Counted from the stretch's first letter, positions 1 through 8,375 are shown. The stretch: 55,145 bases of DNA from Gemmatimonadota bacterium (GCA_003223395.1 QHUZ01000030.1:1-55145); one strand, 5' to 3'. A program made the numbers and translations. The notes: a model not told the origin generated them from the letters alone.

Positions 1-144
1 CTCGACGGTACCGCGACGATGGACCAGCTCGCGGACGACCTGTTCGCGCTGATCCTCGACGTGGCGTCGGGACGAGCGCTCGCGAACAACGAGAAGCACG
101 GGTACCGCGAGATCGCGATCTGGAAAGAAGGCGTCACCCTGTGA
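1..144 (+). CDS. UxaA/GarD-family altronate or galactarate dehydratase, C-terminal fragment
   Basis: The window opens inside this gene; only the last 47 codons are visible. The end resembles the C-terminus of the altronate/galactarate dehydratase family, which dehydrates sugar acids in hexuronate catabolism: an A-S-G stretch, then N-E-K-H-G-Y-R-E-I-A-I-W-K and the closing G-V-T-L. The stop codon overlaps the GTG start of the transporter gene (GTGA, 4 bp). An ExuT-like transporter directly downstream supports a uronate or aldarate role. The catalytic part lies outside the window, so altronate and galactarate cannot be told apart. Confidence 0.72.
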   Translation, partial: LDGTATMDQLADDLFALILDVASGRALANNEKHGYREIAIWKEGVTL

Positions 145-1397
145 CGTCCACGGCCGCCCCCCCAACGCCCCGCCTCGGCTACCGCTGGACGATCTGCGCC
201 CTGCTGTTTGCTGTCACCACGATCAACTACATGGATCGCCAGGTCCTGAGCATTCTCGCACCCACGTTGCAGCGCGAGCTGACCTGGTCGGAGTCGCAGT
301 ACGCCGCCGTGGTCTATTCGTTCACCTTCGTGTACGCCTTCGGCTTCCTGATCGCGGGACGCTGGCTGGACCGCGTGGGCGTGCGGCGCGGCTTCGCGAC
401 GGCGGTGATCCTCTGGAGCGTCGCCGCGATGAGCACGGCGTTCGCCCGCACCACCGCCGCCTTCGCGGCTGCGCGCGGGATGCTCGGGTTGGGCGAGTCC
501 GCCAATTTTCCCGGTTCGATCAAGAGCGTGGGGGAGTGGTTCCCGAAGGACGAACGCGCGCTCGCCACGGGTATTTTCAACGCCGGCACGAACACGGGCG
601 CGATCGTCACGCCCCTCGCCGTTCCCTGGATCGCGCTGACGTGGGGCTGGCGCTGGGCGTTCGTCGCCGTCGGCGCGCTCGGCTTCCTGTGGCTGCTGCT
701 GTGGCTCGCCCTGTACCGCAGTCCGCCCGCGGACACACACCCGGACGAACCCGACGGAGCCCGCGTCCCATGGATCCGCCTCCTCGGCGTGCGGCAAACG
801 TGGGCGATCGTGGTCGGCAAGCTGATGGCGGACCCCATCTGGTGGTTCTACTTGTATTGGCTCCCCAAGTTTCTGGACGCCAAGTACGGCATCAAGCTGG
901 CGCAGGTCGCACTGCCGCTCATCGTCGTCTACCTCGTGGCCGACGTCGGCTCGATCGCGGGAGGCTGGCTCTCGAGCGGCCTCATGAAGCGCGGGTGGAC
1001 GGCGAACCGCGCCCGCAAGACGGCGATGCTGCTCATGGCGCTCCTGATCGTGCCGACGGCGTTCGCGCCGCACGCGGGCAGCATGTGGACGGCCGTGCTG
1101 ATCGTCAGCGTGGCGGCCGCGGCGCACCAGGGGTGGTCGGCCAACGTCTATACGCTGGCGAGCGACATGTTCCCGCCTTCGGCGGTGGCCTCAGTCTCCG
1201 GGATCGGCGGGTTCGCGGGCGCGATGGGCGGCGTGCTGTTCCAGTGGCTGACCGGGCACATTCTCGACGCGACGGGGAGCAACTATGCGTCGATATTCGC
1301 GGTGTGCGGATTCGCGTACGTCACCGCCTGGACCCTCATTCACATTCTCGCCCCGCGGCTCGAGCCGGCTCGGTTGAGTCCCGAGGCTGCGTCTTGA
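141..1397 (+). CDS. MFS transporter, hexuronate (ExuT-like) family
   Basis: A 418-residue protein with about twelve hydrophobic segments, the usual size for the major facilitator superfamily. The N-terminal INYMDRQ motif, the loop-2 motif around DRVGVRRG and the GLGESANFPGSIK segment are typical of the anion:cation symporter subfamily containing ExuT, which imports galacturonate and glucuronate through the inner membrane. The GTG start overlaps the preceding stop codon by 4 bp, so it is probably translationally coupled to the dehydratase gene. The substrate is inferred from subfamily and neighbour; a related sugar acid is possible. Confidence 0.87.
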   Translation: MTSTAAPPTPRLGYRWTICALLFAVTTINYMDRQVLSILAPTLQRELTWSESQYAAVVYSFTFVYAFGFLIAGRWLDRVGVRRGFATAVILWSVAAMSTAFARTTAAFAAARGMLGLGESANFPGSIKSVGEWFPKDERALATGIFNAGTNTGAIVTPLAVPWIALTWGWRWAFVAVGALGFLWLLLWLALYRSPPADTHPDEPDGARVPWIRLLGVRQTWAIVVGKLMADPIWWFYLYWLPKFLDAKYGIKLAQVALPLIVVYLVADVGSIAGGWLSSGLMKRGWTANRARKTAMLLMALLIVPTAFAPHAGSMWTAVLIVSVAAAAHQGWSANVYTLASDMFPPSAVASVSGIGGFAGAMGGVLFQWLTGHILDATGSNYASIFAVCGFAYVTAWTLIHILAPRLEPARLSPEAAS

Positions 1398-1419
1398 CCC
1401 CTGTCAACGAGAAGCACTC

Positions 1420-2058
1420 ATGATTGCACCGATCCTACTCCTCTCTCTCCTCCAATCCCCGCCCAACACCCTGACGCCGGCGGAGAAAGCCGCCGGCTGG
1501 CGTCTTTTATTCGACGGCCAGACGCTCGCCGGCTGGCGCGGCCTGGGCTACGACACCGTCCCCACGGGCCACTGGGTCGTCGTGGACGGCGCGATCAAGA
1601 AGATCGCGAACGGCAACGTGCCCCGCGTCGCCGATGGACGGCCGCTCAACGGCGGCGATCTCATGACGGTGGACACGTTCGGGGACTTCGAGCTGAGCTG
1701 GGAATGGAAGGTCACGCCGAGCGCGAACAGCGGCGTCAAGTACAACGTCTCCGAAGAGATGTCGCTCGCGCAGAACGGCGCGATGACGCCCACGGCGGTC
1801 GCCAGAGGCGCCATCGCCCCGAATCACTCGGCGCTCGGGTTCGAGTACCAGATGCTCGACGACGACCGCCACGAGGACGGCAAGCTGCCCACCCACCGCT
1901 CAGGCGCGTTGTACGACCTGATTGCTCCAAACGTCGCGAAACGGCTGCGGCCGGTGGGGGAATGGAACCGCTCGACCATCATCTTCCGCGGCAACCACGG
2001 CGAGCACTGGCTGAACGCCCCACCCCCTAGTTGGATCGCGCCGAATCGGTGTAGATGA
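1420..2058 (+). pseudogene. DUF1080 (3-keto-disaccharide hydrolase-like) gene, 3'-truncated
   Basis: A secreted protein of the DUF1080 / 3-keto-disaccharide hydrolase family, with a concanavalin-like jelly-roll fold. A hydrophobic N-terminus is followed by WRLLFDGQTLAGWRG (about residues 26-40), the F-E-L-S-W-E-W strand, the SGVKYN motif and the GEHWLN motif. Family members normally continue about 50-60 residues past GEHWLN with a strand ending in an I-R-E-L-type motif. Here the similarity stops near base 2016, and a short non-homologous tail (APPPSWIAPNRCR) runs into the opposite-strand lipoprotein gene. The fold is therefore probably incomplete. Start at 1420 follows the transporter by 22 bp. 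Confidence 0.8.
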
Positions 2059-2377
2059 TGATCTTGCCGGTCAGCTGCGGCTCTTGGCCCTCGTCGCCGC
2101 CTATACGGGTCAACGAGCTCGAGTCGAAGAGGACAGCGTGGCCACCAAGCCGGGCGGCCTCTTTGATGAGCCGCTGGCGGGCTCTGTCGACGGCCCCTCG
2201 CGTAGACACGATCGCGACCACCAGATACGGCCTGGCAGGCTCTTGTGCAATCAACCGAATCGATTGGGGAGTCGTCTGGGGCCGTAGTGAGGGATCGAGC
2301 ACCAGGATTTCCGAGTTGCGGGCGCACGCCAAGGCGCCGAGCAACGCGGAGAGCGAAAGCACGCGCATCTTGAGCAT
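2027..2377 (-). CDS. small predicted lipoprotein, unknown function
   Basis: A 116-residue protein if started at 2377; an internal Met at 2368 is an equally plausible start. It has a short hydrophobic signal ending L-A-C-A-R, a loose lipobox, then a single soluble domain. The segment R-L-I-K-E-A-A-R-L-G-G-H-A-V-L resembles the helix-strand unit of small YbjQ- or DUF4156-like envelope proteins, but the match is too short for a name. It lies downstream of tRNA-Asn on the same strand, and its 3' end abuts the broken end of the DUF1080 gene. Confidence 0.55.
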   Translation of the reverse strand: MLKMRVLSLSALLGALACARNSEILVLDPSLRPQTTPQSIRLIAQEPARPYLVVAIVSTRGAVDRARQRLIKEAARLGGHAVLFDSSSLTRIGGDEGQEPQLTGKIIIYTDSARSN

Positions 2378-2444
2378 AGAGCCTGACTGGTTGGTGTCTA
2401 TATGGATACGTTTGACATCGGGAGGATGTTCGCGGACTACGAAC

Positions 2445-2516
2445 TGGGGCGGGAGGACTCGAACCTCCAACTTCCCGGTTAACAGCCGGGCGGTCTGCCA
2501 GTTGACCTACACCCCA
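2445..2516 (-). tRNA. tRNA-Asn (anticodon GTT)
   Basis: A 72-nt cloverleaf on the minus strand. The acceptor arms TGGGGTG and CGCCCCA pair over 7 bp with one G-T wobble. The anticodon loop CTGTTAA gives anticodon GTT, closed by a CCGG/CCGG stem. The T arm reads GGAGG-TTCGAGT-CCTCC. CCA is not encoded beyond the acceptor A at 2445. No integrase gene or duplicated 3' end is visible nearby, so it does not look like an occupied integration site. Confidence 0.95.
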
Positions 2517-2523
2517 CTATGGG

Positions 2524-2555
2524 ACGCCGAGAAGCCGAGAGGCCTAGACGCCGAG
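2524..2555. repeat. Degenerate tandem array, 4 x 8 bp (ACGCCGAG type)
   Basis: Four contiguous octamers: ACGCCGAG, AAGCCGAG, AGGCCTAG, ACGCCGAG. The array sits just upstream of the 5' end of tRNA-Asn, so it would lie in the tRNA promoter or leader. On the minus strand a TTGACA hexamer ends at 2587, but no convincing -10 element follows. Confidence 0.7.
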
Positions 2556-2591
2556 GAAAGCCAAACAAAACACGATAGATTTGCTGTGTCA

Positions 2592-2975
2592 ATGAACATT
2601 CAGGCCGCGAAGACTACGGACCTGCCGGACATCCTGACGCTGCTCAAGACGGCGGCGCTCCCGGTTGCCGGAATCGAGAACCATATCGAGACGACTCTGG
2701 TTGCGCGCGATTCCGAGCGACTCCTGGGATGCGCGGCGGTGGAGGTGTACGGCCAGGCCGGATTGCTGCGGTCGGTGGCGGTCGAGGCTGGACATCGGGG
2801 CGAAGGGTGGGGCGAACGGCTGACCACAGCGGCGCTCGAGCTGGCACGGAAGCGGGGCGTCCGCGACATCTATCTGCTCACGACGACCGCTCACCTCCGC
2901 CAGGCAGCGACCCCGTCGGACGCGGGATCGTCGGTCACGCGGATCACGCCGGTCCCGTCGGCGTTCATGACATAG
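2592..2975 (+). pseudogene. GNAT acetyltransferase (ArsN2-like), 3'-truncated
   Basis: The first ~100 residues form a clear GNAT N-acetyltransferase start of the arsenic-resistance ArsN2-like type. The acetyl-CoA-binding R-x-x-G-x-G motif appears in GHRGEGWGERL, and beta5 reads YLLTTTA. Relatives continue with a phenylalanine-rich segment and a C-P-x-S-A motif, about 145-150 residues in all. Similarity here ends at base 2890, exactly at the stop codon of the convergent PD40 gene, and the remaining 28 codons are antisense to that gene. The protein would lack strands beta6 and beta7 and is probably inactive. Confidence 0.72.
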
Positions 2976-3814
2976 ATATCGTAGTTACCGCCGGGAGCGC
3001 TCGTGAACGCCGTGAACGCGATCCGACTGCCGTCCAGAGACCACGCAGGCTCCCGCCCGCCCGTTGCGGTGTTGGTGAGGCGCGTTATGTCCGTGCCGTC
3101 CGCGTGCATGACGTAGATGTCGGTATTGCCGCCCCGATCGCTTTTGAACGCGATCCGGTTGCCGTCAGGCGACCAGGCGGGGTCACTGTCGCCAGCCGTG
3201 CCGTCGCTGAGCCGGGTCTGCGCTGTCCCATCGGCGTTCATGACGTAGAGCTGCCATTTGCCGTCGCGGGTGCTCACAAACGCAATCTGCGCGCAATCCG
3301 GCGACCACGCGGGGCTTGCATCCGTGCCCTGTGTGAACGTGAGCCGCGTGACGCCGGTACCATCCGCGTTCATCACATAGATCTCGTAGTTGCCGTCGCG
3401 ATTGCTGTAAAACGCGATCCGGGCACCGCACCACGTGGGCTTGCGACTCGACGCGGGGCCGCTGCTCGTCAGACGGGTGACGCCAGTTCCGTCAGCGTTC
3501 ATGACGAAGATGTCGTACCCGCTGTCGCGGTTACTCGTGAACACGATCCGGTTGCCGTCGGGCGACCAGGCGGGCTCGTAGTCGGCAGCGTTAGCGAGAT
3601 TGGAGAGCTGGGTGACTCCCGTCCCGTCCGCGTTCATGGTGTAGATGTGGTAGTTGATCGGGCCATCACGCGTGCTTGCGAAGGCGATTGTCCCTCCGGG
3701 CGGCGGGGGCGGTGGAGGCTGCGTCGTCGGGGCGAGCGGCGGTCGATCCGTGTTACAACCAGCAATCAGCAGGATAGACCACAAATAGAACGGACGAAGA
3801 CGTGGACGAACCAT
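2891..3814 (-). CDS. TolB/PD40 beta-propeller lipoprotein
   Basis: A 307-residue lipoprotein; the start at 3814 is chosen because a GGGGAGG ribosome-binding site precedes it and the L-I-A-G-C lipobox follows. After a proline-rich spacer come six PD40-type propeller blades, each with a version of I-Y-V-M-N-A-D-G-T-G-V-T-R-L-T and most with W-S-P-D-G-N-R-I-A-F. Such TolB-like propellers sit in the periplasm and bind proteins or ligands; no enzymatic domain is present. The gene stands alone, with its 3' end fused to the broken GNAT gene. The partner is unknown. Confidence 0.82.
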   Translation of the reverse strand: MVRPRLRPFYLWSILLIAGCNTDRPPLAPTTQPPPPPPPGGTIAFASTRDGPINYHIYTMNADGTGVTQLSNLANAADYEPAWSPDGNRIVFTSNRDSGYDIFVMNADGTGVTRLTSSGPASSRKPTWCGARIAFYSNRDGNYEIYVMNADGTGVTRLTFTQGTDASPAWSPDCAQIAFVSTRDGKWQLYVMNADGTAQTRLSDGTAGDSDPAWSPDGNRIAFKSDRGGNTDIYVMHADGTDITRLTNTATGGREPAWSLDGSRIAFTAFTSAPGGNYDIYVMNADGTGVIRVTDDPASDGVAAWRR

Positions 3815-3921
3815 ACCGACCTCCCCCGGAGAGACTGCTGGTCTGAGACGTGGTCGTTGATGCCGCAACGTCCATGCCCGCACCTAGCGTCATAATCAGT
3901 GGGAGATTGCCCATCGGTGGT

Positions 3922-3959
3922 CGTGGCATCGGAGCAACGCCTGGGGCCTTGATGCCACG
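3922..3959. terminator. Stem-loop between dnaJ and the PD40 gene
   Basis: Perfect 9-bp inverted arms CGTGGCATC and GATGCCACG enclose a 20-nt loop just past the dnaJ stop codon. The position fits the end of the dnaX-to-dnaJ gene string. No T-tract follows on the minus strand, so this may be a mRNA-stabilising hairpin or an operator rather than a true intrinsic terminator. Confidence 0.4.
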
Positions 3960-3968
3960 TGGATCACT

Positions 3969-5063
3969 TCAGTACTTCAGCCCCGCCTTCTCCGCAAAAC
4001 TCTTCACCGCTTCCTGCTCCTCGGCGCTGAGTTTTTCGGGTAGCGTCACATGGGCTTCCACGTACATGTCCCCGCGCCGTCCGTTCTTCTCGATGCCATG
4101 GCCCGGAATCCGGAACTTCTGCCCATGCTGCGTACCCGGCGGAATGCGGAGCACGACATGCTTGTCATCGAGCGCTTTGACCTTGATGCGGGAGCCGAGC
4201 AGCGCCTGCGCGAGATTGATCGGCACGACGCCGATAAGATCGAGCCCCTCGCGCCGGAAAAAGCGATCGAGCGCGATGTGGATTTGTACGATGAGGTCGC
4301 CGCGGCCCTTCGGCCCCTGATTCTTGAGACGCAGTCGCGCGCCTTCTTCGACGCCCGGCGGGACCTCGACGTTGATGTGCTTCTCGACCCGGACTTCGCC
4401 GGCGCCCTGGCACGTGGGACAGCGCTGCGAGGGCACGGTGCCCTTGCCGCGGCAGACCGGGCAGGGTCGATTCACCGCGAACCCGCCCTGACCGAACGAG
4501 ACCGTCCCGCGGCCTTTGCACTCGGGACACGTGCTGACCGTCGCACCTTTCGCCGCGCCCGTGCCACCGCACGTCGGGCAAACCTCCTGCATGACGAGCG
4601 TGATCGGCACCGTCCCGCCCAACGCGGCGACACGGAACGGAATCGTGACCTCGGTCTCGGTTTCCTCCGGCTCGGCTTCGCGACCTCCTGCGCCGCGGCG
4701 CCCGAAGATCGACGAGAAGATGTCGCCCAGGCCGCCGAGGTCGGAGATGTCGAAGTCGCTGTCAGGAGGACCGCCGCGGCCGCGCCGTGTGCTGGGCCCC
4801 CCCCCGCCGCCACCGCCAAAGCCGCCCGGGCCGGCGAACGCGCCATACCGGCGCAGCTGATCGTATTTCTTGCGCTTCTCGGCGTCGCTCAGGACGTCGT
4901 GCGCTTCATTGATCTCCTTGAAGCGCTCGGCGGCCTGCGGATTGTTGGGATTGCGGTCAGGGTGATGCTGTTTGGCCAACCGCCGAAAGGCTTTCTTGAT
5001 TTCGTCCGTCGTGGCGGTTTCGGCGACTCCCAGCACCTGATAGTAGTCGCGCTGTGCTGCCAT
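3969..5063 (-). CDS. dnaJ: Chaperone protein DnaJ (Hsp40)
   Basis: A 364-residue class A Hsp40 that delivers unfolded clients to DnaK and stimulates its ATPase. The J domain (about 5-70) has the HPD triad in KQHHPDRN. A Gly-rich and Ser/Arg linker follows, then four C-x-x-C-x-G-x-G zinc repeats (CPTCGGTG, CPECKGRG, CPVCRGKG, CPTCQGAG) and the two C-terminal beta domains. Its ATG overlaps the grpE stop as TAATG, so the two are translationally coupled. No dnaK or hrcA is in the window. Confidence 0.97.
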   Translation of the reverse strand: MAAQRDYYQVLGVAETATTDEIKKAFRRLAKQHHPDRNPNNPQAAERFKEINEAHDVLSDAEKRKKYDQLRRYGAFAGPGGFGGGGGGGPSTRRGRGGPPDSDFDISDLGGLGDIFSSIFGRRGAGGREAEPEETETEVTIPFRVAALGGTVPITLVMQEVCPTCGGTGAAKGATVSTCPECKGRGTVSFGQGGFAVNRPCPVCRGKGTVPSQRCPTCQGAGEVRVEKHINVEVPPGVEEGARLRLKNQGPKGRGDLIVQIHIALDRFFRREGLDLIGVVPINLAQALLGSRIKVKALDDKHVVLRIPPGTQHGQKFRIPGHGIEKNGRRGDMYVEAHVTLPEKLSAEEQEAVKSFAEKAGLKY

Positions 5064-5665
5064 TACTGTCCCTGCCAGGTCAGCACCACAACGCGGGCCG
5101 GCCGTAGCAACGTGTCGCGCATCTTATAGCCCGGTTGCACCACCTGGCCTACGGTGTGATCCTGCTCCGGTTTCGCCGCGGGTTGCGTCGTCACCGCCTC
5201 GTGGACGTTCGGATCGAACGGCACGCCCGCCTGATCGATGCGCGTCACGCCGGCGTTCTCGAGCTCCTTCCACACTTTGCGCTCCACGAGATCCACACCC
5301 TCATGGAGTGTTTTGGAATCGATCTCCGCGGGGTCGATGTGCGCAAAGCGCGACAAATCGTCCAGCGCATCCGCGAGACGTGACACGATCTCCGCTTGCG
5401 CGCGCGCCCACGTCTCGGCGCGTTCTTTCGTCGTGCGCTTGCGGAAATTGTCGTATTCGGCCGCGAGCCGCAGATGGCGCTCTTTCCATGCATCGAGCTC
5501 TGAGACAGCTCCTTGAGACGCAGCAGATGCAGCAGACGCAACAGGTCCCCCCGAGGTCTCCGACGACGCAGGAGCGGGCACCGGCTCGCCCGTATCGGGA
5601 TCGAGCGAAGGGGCGCGTGGCGTAGGCGGAACCTGTGGCGAGTGGGCGTGGCGTTTGTTGTTCAT
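5063..5665 (-). CDS. grpE: Nucleotide exchange factor GrpE
   Basis: A 200-residue GrpE, the exchange factor that releases ADP from DnaK. The N-terminal ~55 residues are Pro/Ser/Ala-rich and low-complexity. The coiled-coil segment (L-A-A-E-Y-D-N-F-R-K-R-T) and the C-terminal beta domain with V-G-Q-V-V-Q-P-G-Y follow. Three 9-bp units (ACGCAGCAG type, 5518-5544) encode part of the low-complexity head. It is followed by dnaJ. No CIRCE operator (TTAGCACTC/GAGTGCTAA) is present in the 60-bp gap upstream, so HrcA control is not supported. Confidence 0.95.
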   Translation of the reverse strand: MNNKRHAHSPQVPPTPRAPSLDPDTGEPVPAPASSETSGGPVASAASAASQGAVSELDAWKERHLRLAAEYDNFRKRTTKERAETWARAQAEIVSRLADALDDLSRFAHIDPAEIDSKTLHEGVDLVERKVWKELENAGVTRIDQAGVPFDPNVHEAVTTQPAAKPEQDHTVGQVVQPGYKMRDTLLRPARVVVLTWQGQ

Positions 5666-5725
5666 GGATTTGGAACCTTCGGTCCGACAACAAGATACCC
5701 GGGGGCTCGTTGTATCGGTAGCGCC

Positions 5726-6484
5726 CTACGGGCGATATCCCGCGATAAAACGAGCCACGTCTTCCCGAACCGCAGGCGCGGTCAGCAAGTCGTGGGGAAG
5801 CTCGGCGTACCACCGGATCGTTGCGAGGGGCGCCAGTCCGTCGGCGAAACGTCGTGCCGCCTCGACATCGACGACCGCGTCGGCGCCACCGAGTACGAAC
5901 AGCAGCGGTCGCTCGATCCGGTGGTAGTCGGCCACGACGGCACGCTGCGCCCATAACAGCTCGGCGCGCGCCCCAGCGGTCATGAACCCGGCGCCGCGTC
6001 CCGTGGGCAGCGTGGGCCACAGATCCGCGAGTCTGGCGGCGAGGCGTTTCCACGCGGCAGGCCGCGCGCGCGACGCGAGCCAGGGGCTCGCAATGACCGC
6101 CGCGACGGGAGGCTCGCCCGGTTGGGTCTCGAGGTAGCGCAGTACGACCAGCGCACCGAAGCCGTGACCGACGAGGACCTGCGGCACATCATGGCGGCGA
6201 CGCACGGCGCGGCGCAGCGCCTGTAAATCCCCGAGGAGCTGGCTGAAGCGCGACAAATGCCCTCGGCGCCCACCGGAACGTCCAGCCCCTCGCTGGTCCA
6301 CGAAGTACACCGCCAGTCCAGCGTCCTTGAGCTGCGTTCCCGTTTCCGCGAATCGGTTGGCGAGCCCCGCAGGGGGAGGCTCCGGATGCCAGTCGTGCAG
6401 AAACAACACGGCGACGGCAGGACGAGCAGGCTCGTACGCGTCATAGACGAGCGCCGTGCCGTCGGGCGCGTTGATGTGATTCAT
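5726..6484 (-). CDS. Alpha/beta-hydrolase fold protein with nucleophile Ser replaced by Gly
   Basis: A 252-residue protein like the monoacylglycerol lipase/lysophospholipase group of alpha/beta hydrolases. The oxyanion region LFLHDWHPE (28-36), the FVDQRGAGRSGG loop (61-72), Asp202 in the GGADAVVD turn and His231 in ELPHD match the family. The nucleophile elbow, normally G-H-S-x-G, reads G106-H107-G108-F109-G110, so the catalytic serine is Gly. As written it should not act as a serine hydrolase. It may be a binding protein, a decayed enzyme or a sequence error. The start overlaps the cinA stop as ATGA. Confidence 0.8.
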   Translation of the reverse strand: MNHINAPDGTALVYDAYEPARPAVAVLFLHDWHPEPPPAGLANRFAETGTQLKDAGLAVYFVDQRGAGRSGGRRGHLSRFSQLLGDLQALRRAVRRRHDVPQVLVGHGFGALVVLRYLETQPGEPPVAAVIASPWLASRARPAAWKRLAARLADLWPTLPTGRGAGFMTAGARAELLWAQRAVVADYHRIERPLLFVLGGADAVVDVEAARRFADGLAPLATIRWYAELPHDLLTAPAVREDVARFIAGYRP

Positions 6485-7725
6485 GGTTTGTCGGCGAGCA
6501 GGCGCCGGAGCAAATCGAGCGCTGCTTGGGCGGAGCGCGCCCGGATCTCGTTGCGATCGCCCGGAAAGATGCGCTTCAGCGCTCGGGCTTCGGTGCCGTA
6601 GCGCGCGACGAACCATACGGTCCCAACCGGCTTGTCCGCGGTGCCACCTGTGGGGCCGGCGACGCCGGTGATCGCGAGCGCGGCATCCACCGCAAACTGC
6701 CGCTGGACGCCTTCGGCCATCGCGCGCACGACTGGTTCCGATACCGCGCCATATTGATCGAGCAGCTCCGGAGGAACATCGAGCGTACCGCTCTTCACGA
6801 TGTTATCGTACGCGACGACTCCTCCGATGAAGACCTTGGAGGCTCCCGGAACGGCGGTGATCCGCGCACTCAAGACGCCGCCGGTGCACGATTCCGCCAC
6901 CACCAGGCGAGCCTGGCGCGCCCGCAGCTGGTCCAGCACAACAGCGGCCAGGTCGGCGCCATCCCCACCATACCAATGCTCGCCCGCTCGCTCGCGCAGT
7001 TGCGCCGTTGTCTCGGTGAGACTGCGATCCGCCTCGTCGGGACGCAGTCCCCACGCCGTGACACGCAGGTCCACGCCTTCGACCGACGGCAGATATGCCA
7101 GCGTCAGCGGCGCGATCGATTCTTCGATCGCGCCGACGCGTTCGGCGAGCGCGGATTCCGCAATCCCCGTCGTGCGGACCGTCCGCGAGCGCACCACGGC
7201 GCCCGACGTCCGGGCCGCGAGTCGCGGCAGCACTTCCTCGGCGAGCAGCCCGCGCATCTCCGACGGTACGCCCGGCAACATCACCACGACGCGCCCACGC
7301 GTGTCCTCGACCCACAAACCCGGCGCGGTGCCGCGCGGATTCGGGAGCACCGTGGCGCCCGCCGGGACTTCCGCCTGCGTGCGATTCACCGCCGGCATCG
7401 GGCGGCCGAGGCGGCGGAATCGCTCCTCGAGCGACCGCAGGACCGCCGCGTCCAGTTCGAGCGTTTTTCCGAGCAGCGCCGCGACCTCGCGCTTCGTCAT
7501 GTCGTCGCGCGTCGGGCCGAGGCCGCCGGTCGTGATCACGAAGCCCGTCCGCTCGAGTGCCTCGGCCACCGCGGCCCGAATGGCCTCGGGGCGATCGGCC
7601 ACCGAGCTGCGCCGCACGACTTCGGCCCCGGCGGCGGCCAAGGCGCGGCCCAGCTCGGCGGCGTTCGTGTCGATGATCTGGCCCAGCAGCAGCTCGGTGC
7701 CGATGGTGACGACCTCGAGCTTCAC
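6481..7725 (-). CDS. cinA: CinA family protein (competence/damage-inducible; NMN deamidase domain)
   Basis: A 414-residue CinA. The N-terminal MoaB/MogA-like domain (about 1-170) starts KLEVVTIGTELLLGQI and contains TTGGLGPTRDD. The C-terminal PncC-type nicotinamide mononucleotide amidohydrolase domain carries VVAESCTGG, ITGVAGPTGG and PVGTVW. Members hydrolyse ADP-ribose-type pyrophosphates and NMN, in pyridine-nucleotide salvage. GTG at 7725 is chosen because it overlaps the pgsA stop (GTGA) and begins the conserved N-terminus. In several bacteria cinA neighbours pgsA and recA; here it follows pgsA. Confidence 0.93.
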   Translation of the reverse strand: MKLEVVTIGTELLLGQIIDTNAAELGRALAAAGAEVVRRSSVADRPEAIRAAVAEALERTGFVITTGGLGPTRDDMTKREVAALLGKTLELDAAVLRSLEERFRRLGRPMPAVNRTQAEVPAGATVLPNPRGTAPGLWVEDTRGRVVVMLPGVPSEMRGLLAEEVLPRLAARTSGAVVRSRTVRTTGIAESALAERVGAIEESIAPLTLAYLPSVEGVDLRVTAWGLRPDEADRSLTETTAQLRERAGEHWYGGDGADLAAVVLDQLRARQARLVVAESCTGGVLSARITAVPGASKVFIGGVVAYDNIVKSGTLDVPPELLDQYGAVSEPVVRAMAEGVQRQFAVDAALAITGVAGPTGGTADKPVGTVWFVARYGTEARALKRIFPGDRNEIRARSAQAALDLLRRLLADKP

Positions 7726-8375
7726 TTGCCGACTTTGAGAAGGGCCCGGTAGCGGTAGAGGTAGACGAGGAGGGAGTACACGGTGAGCACGATCGCACCC
7801 GCCAACGTGACGGCGACGAACCAGCCGTGGAATTGATCCCAGAAGTTCCGGAAGTCCCCGGCCAGGTGCATCTGCGCGATCGCGTCCTTCCAGGCGAACC
7901 ACGCGATCGTCGCGCCGATGAAGATGTTCTGGACCACGGCTTTCAGCTTTCCGGCTCCCATCGCGGGAATCACGATGCCGCGGCGCTTGGCGAACCAGCG
8001 GAACACCGTGATGAGGACCTCACGGCCCACCAGCAGGAGCGCGACCCACAACGGCAGGCTCCCCCACCACGGAATCGCATAGTCGACCTTGTCGCGCGCC
8101 AGGATCGCGGGGTGTCGCGTCATCCAGAAAATGGGAATCAGCGTCGCGAACAGCAGCAGTTTATCCGCGATCGGGTCGAGCAGGATGCCGAGCTCGCTGG
8201 TCGTGCCGTAGCGACGCGCGAGATACCCATCGAGCAGGTCGGAAAAGGCGGCGATCAGGAAAACGACGAACGCGATGACCTTGGGCCAATACCCTTGAAT
8301 GAAGGGCAGCAGCGCGATGACGGGCGTGAGACAGATGCGCGCCAGTGTGATGATGTTCGGCAGCGTCCACCGCAT
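7722..8375 (-). CDS. pgsA: CDP-diacylglycerol--glycerol-3-phosphate 3-phosphatidyltransferase
   Basis: A 217-residue membrane enzyme making phosphatidylglycerol phosphate from CDP-diacylglycerol and glycerol-3-phosphate. The full CDP-alcohol phosphotransferase motif is visible: Asp46, Asp49-Gly50, Ala53-Arg54, Gly63, Asp67 and Asp71. Several hydrophobic segments flank it. The start MRWTLPNIIT is typical of PgsA (P-N-x-x-T). It lies 11 bp downstream of mglA and overlaps cinA by 4 bp. Substrate choice within the family cannot be proved from sequence, but context and length favour PgsA. Confidence 0.9.
   Translation of the reverse strand: MRWTLPNIITLARICLTPVIALLPFIQGYWPKVIAFVVFLIAAFSDLLDGYLARRYGTTSELGILLDPIADKLLLFATLIPIFWMTRHPAILARDKVDYAIPWWGSLPLWVALLLVGREVLITVFRWFAKRRGIVIPAMGAGKLKAVVQNIFIGATIAWFAWKDAIAQMHLAGDFRNFWDQFHGWFVAVTLAGAIVLTVYSLLVYLYRYRALLKVGK

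Noticed and set aside
2445-2516. tRNA-Asn as the attachment site of a genomic island
   Set aside because: No integrase, no second copy of the tRNA 3' end and no shift in gene type on either side.
2891-3814. Regular ~130-bp repeated segments that could look like a repeat locus
   Set aside because: They are the six PD40 propeller blades of one protein, with codon-level variation and no spacer structure.
5518-5544. 9-bp array in the grpE head as another member of the heptamer/octamer class
   Set aside because: The period is 9 (three codons) in an Ala/Ser-rich head, which simple codon repetition explains.
5666-5725. CIRCE/HrcA heat-shock operator ahead of grpE
   Set aside because: Neither TTAGCACTC nor its partner GAGTGCTAA is found in the gap.
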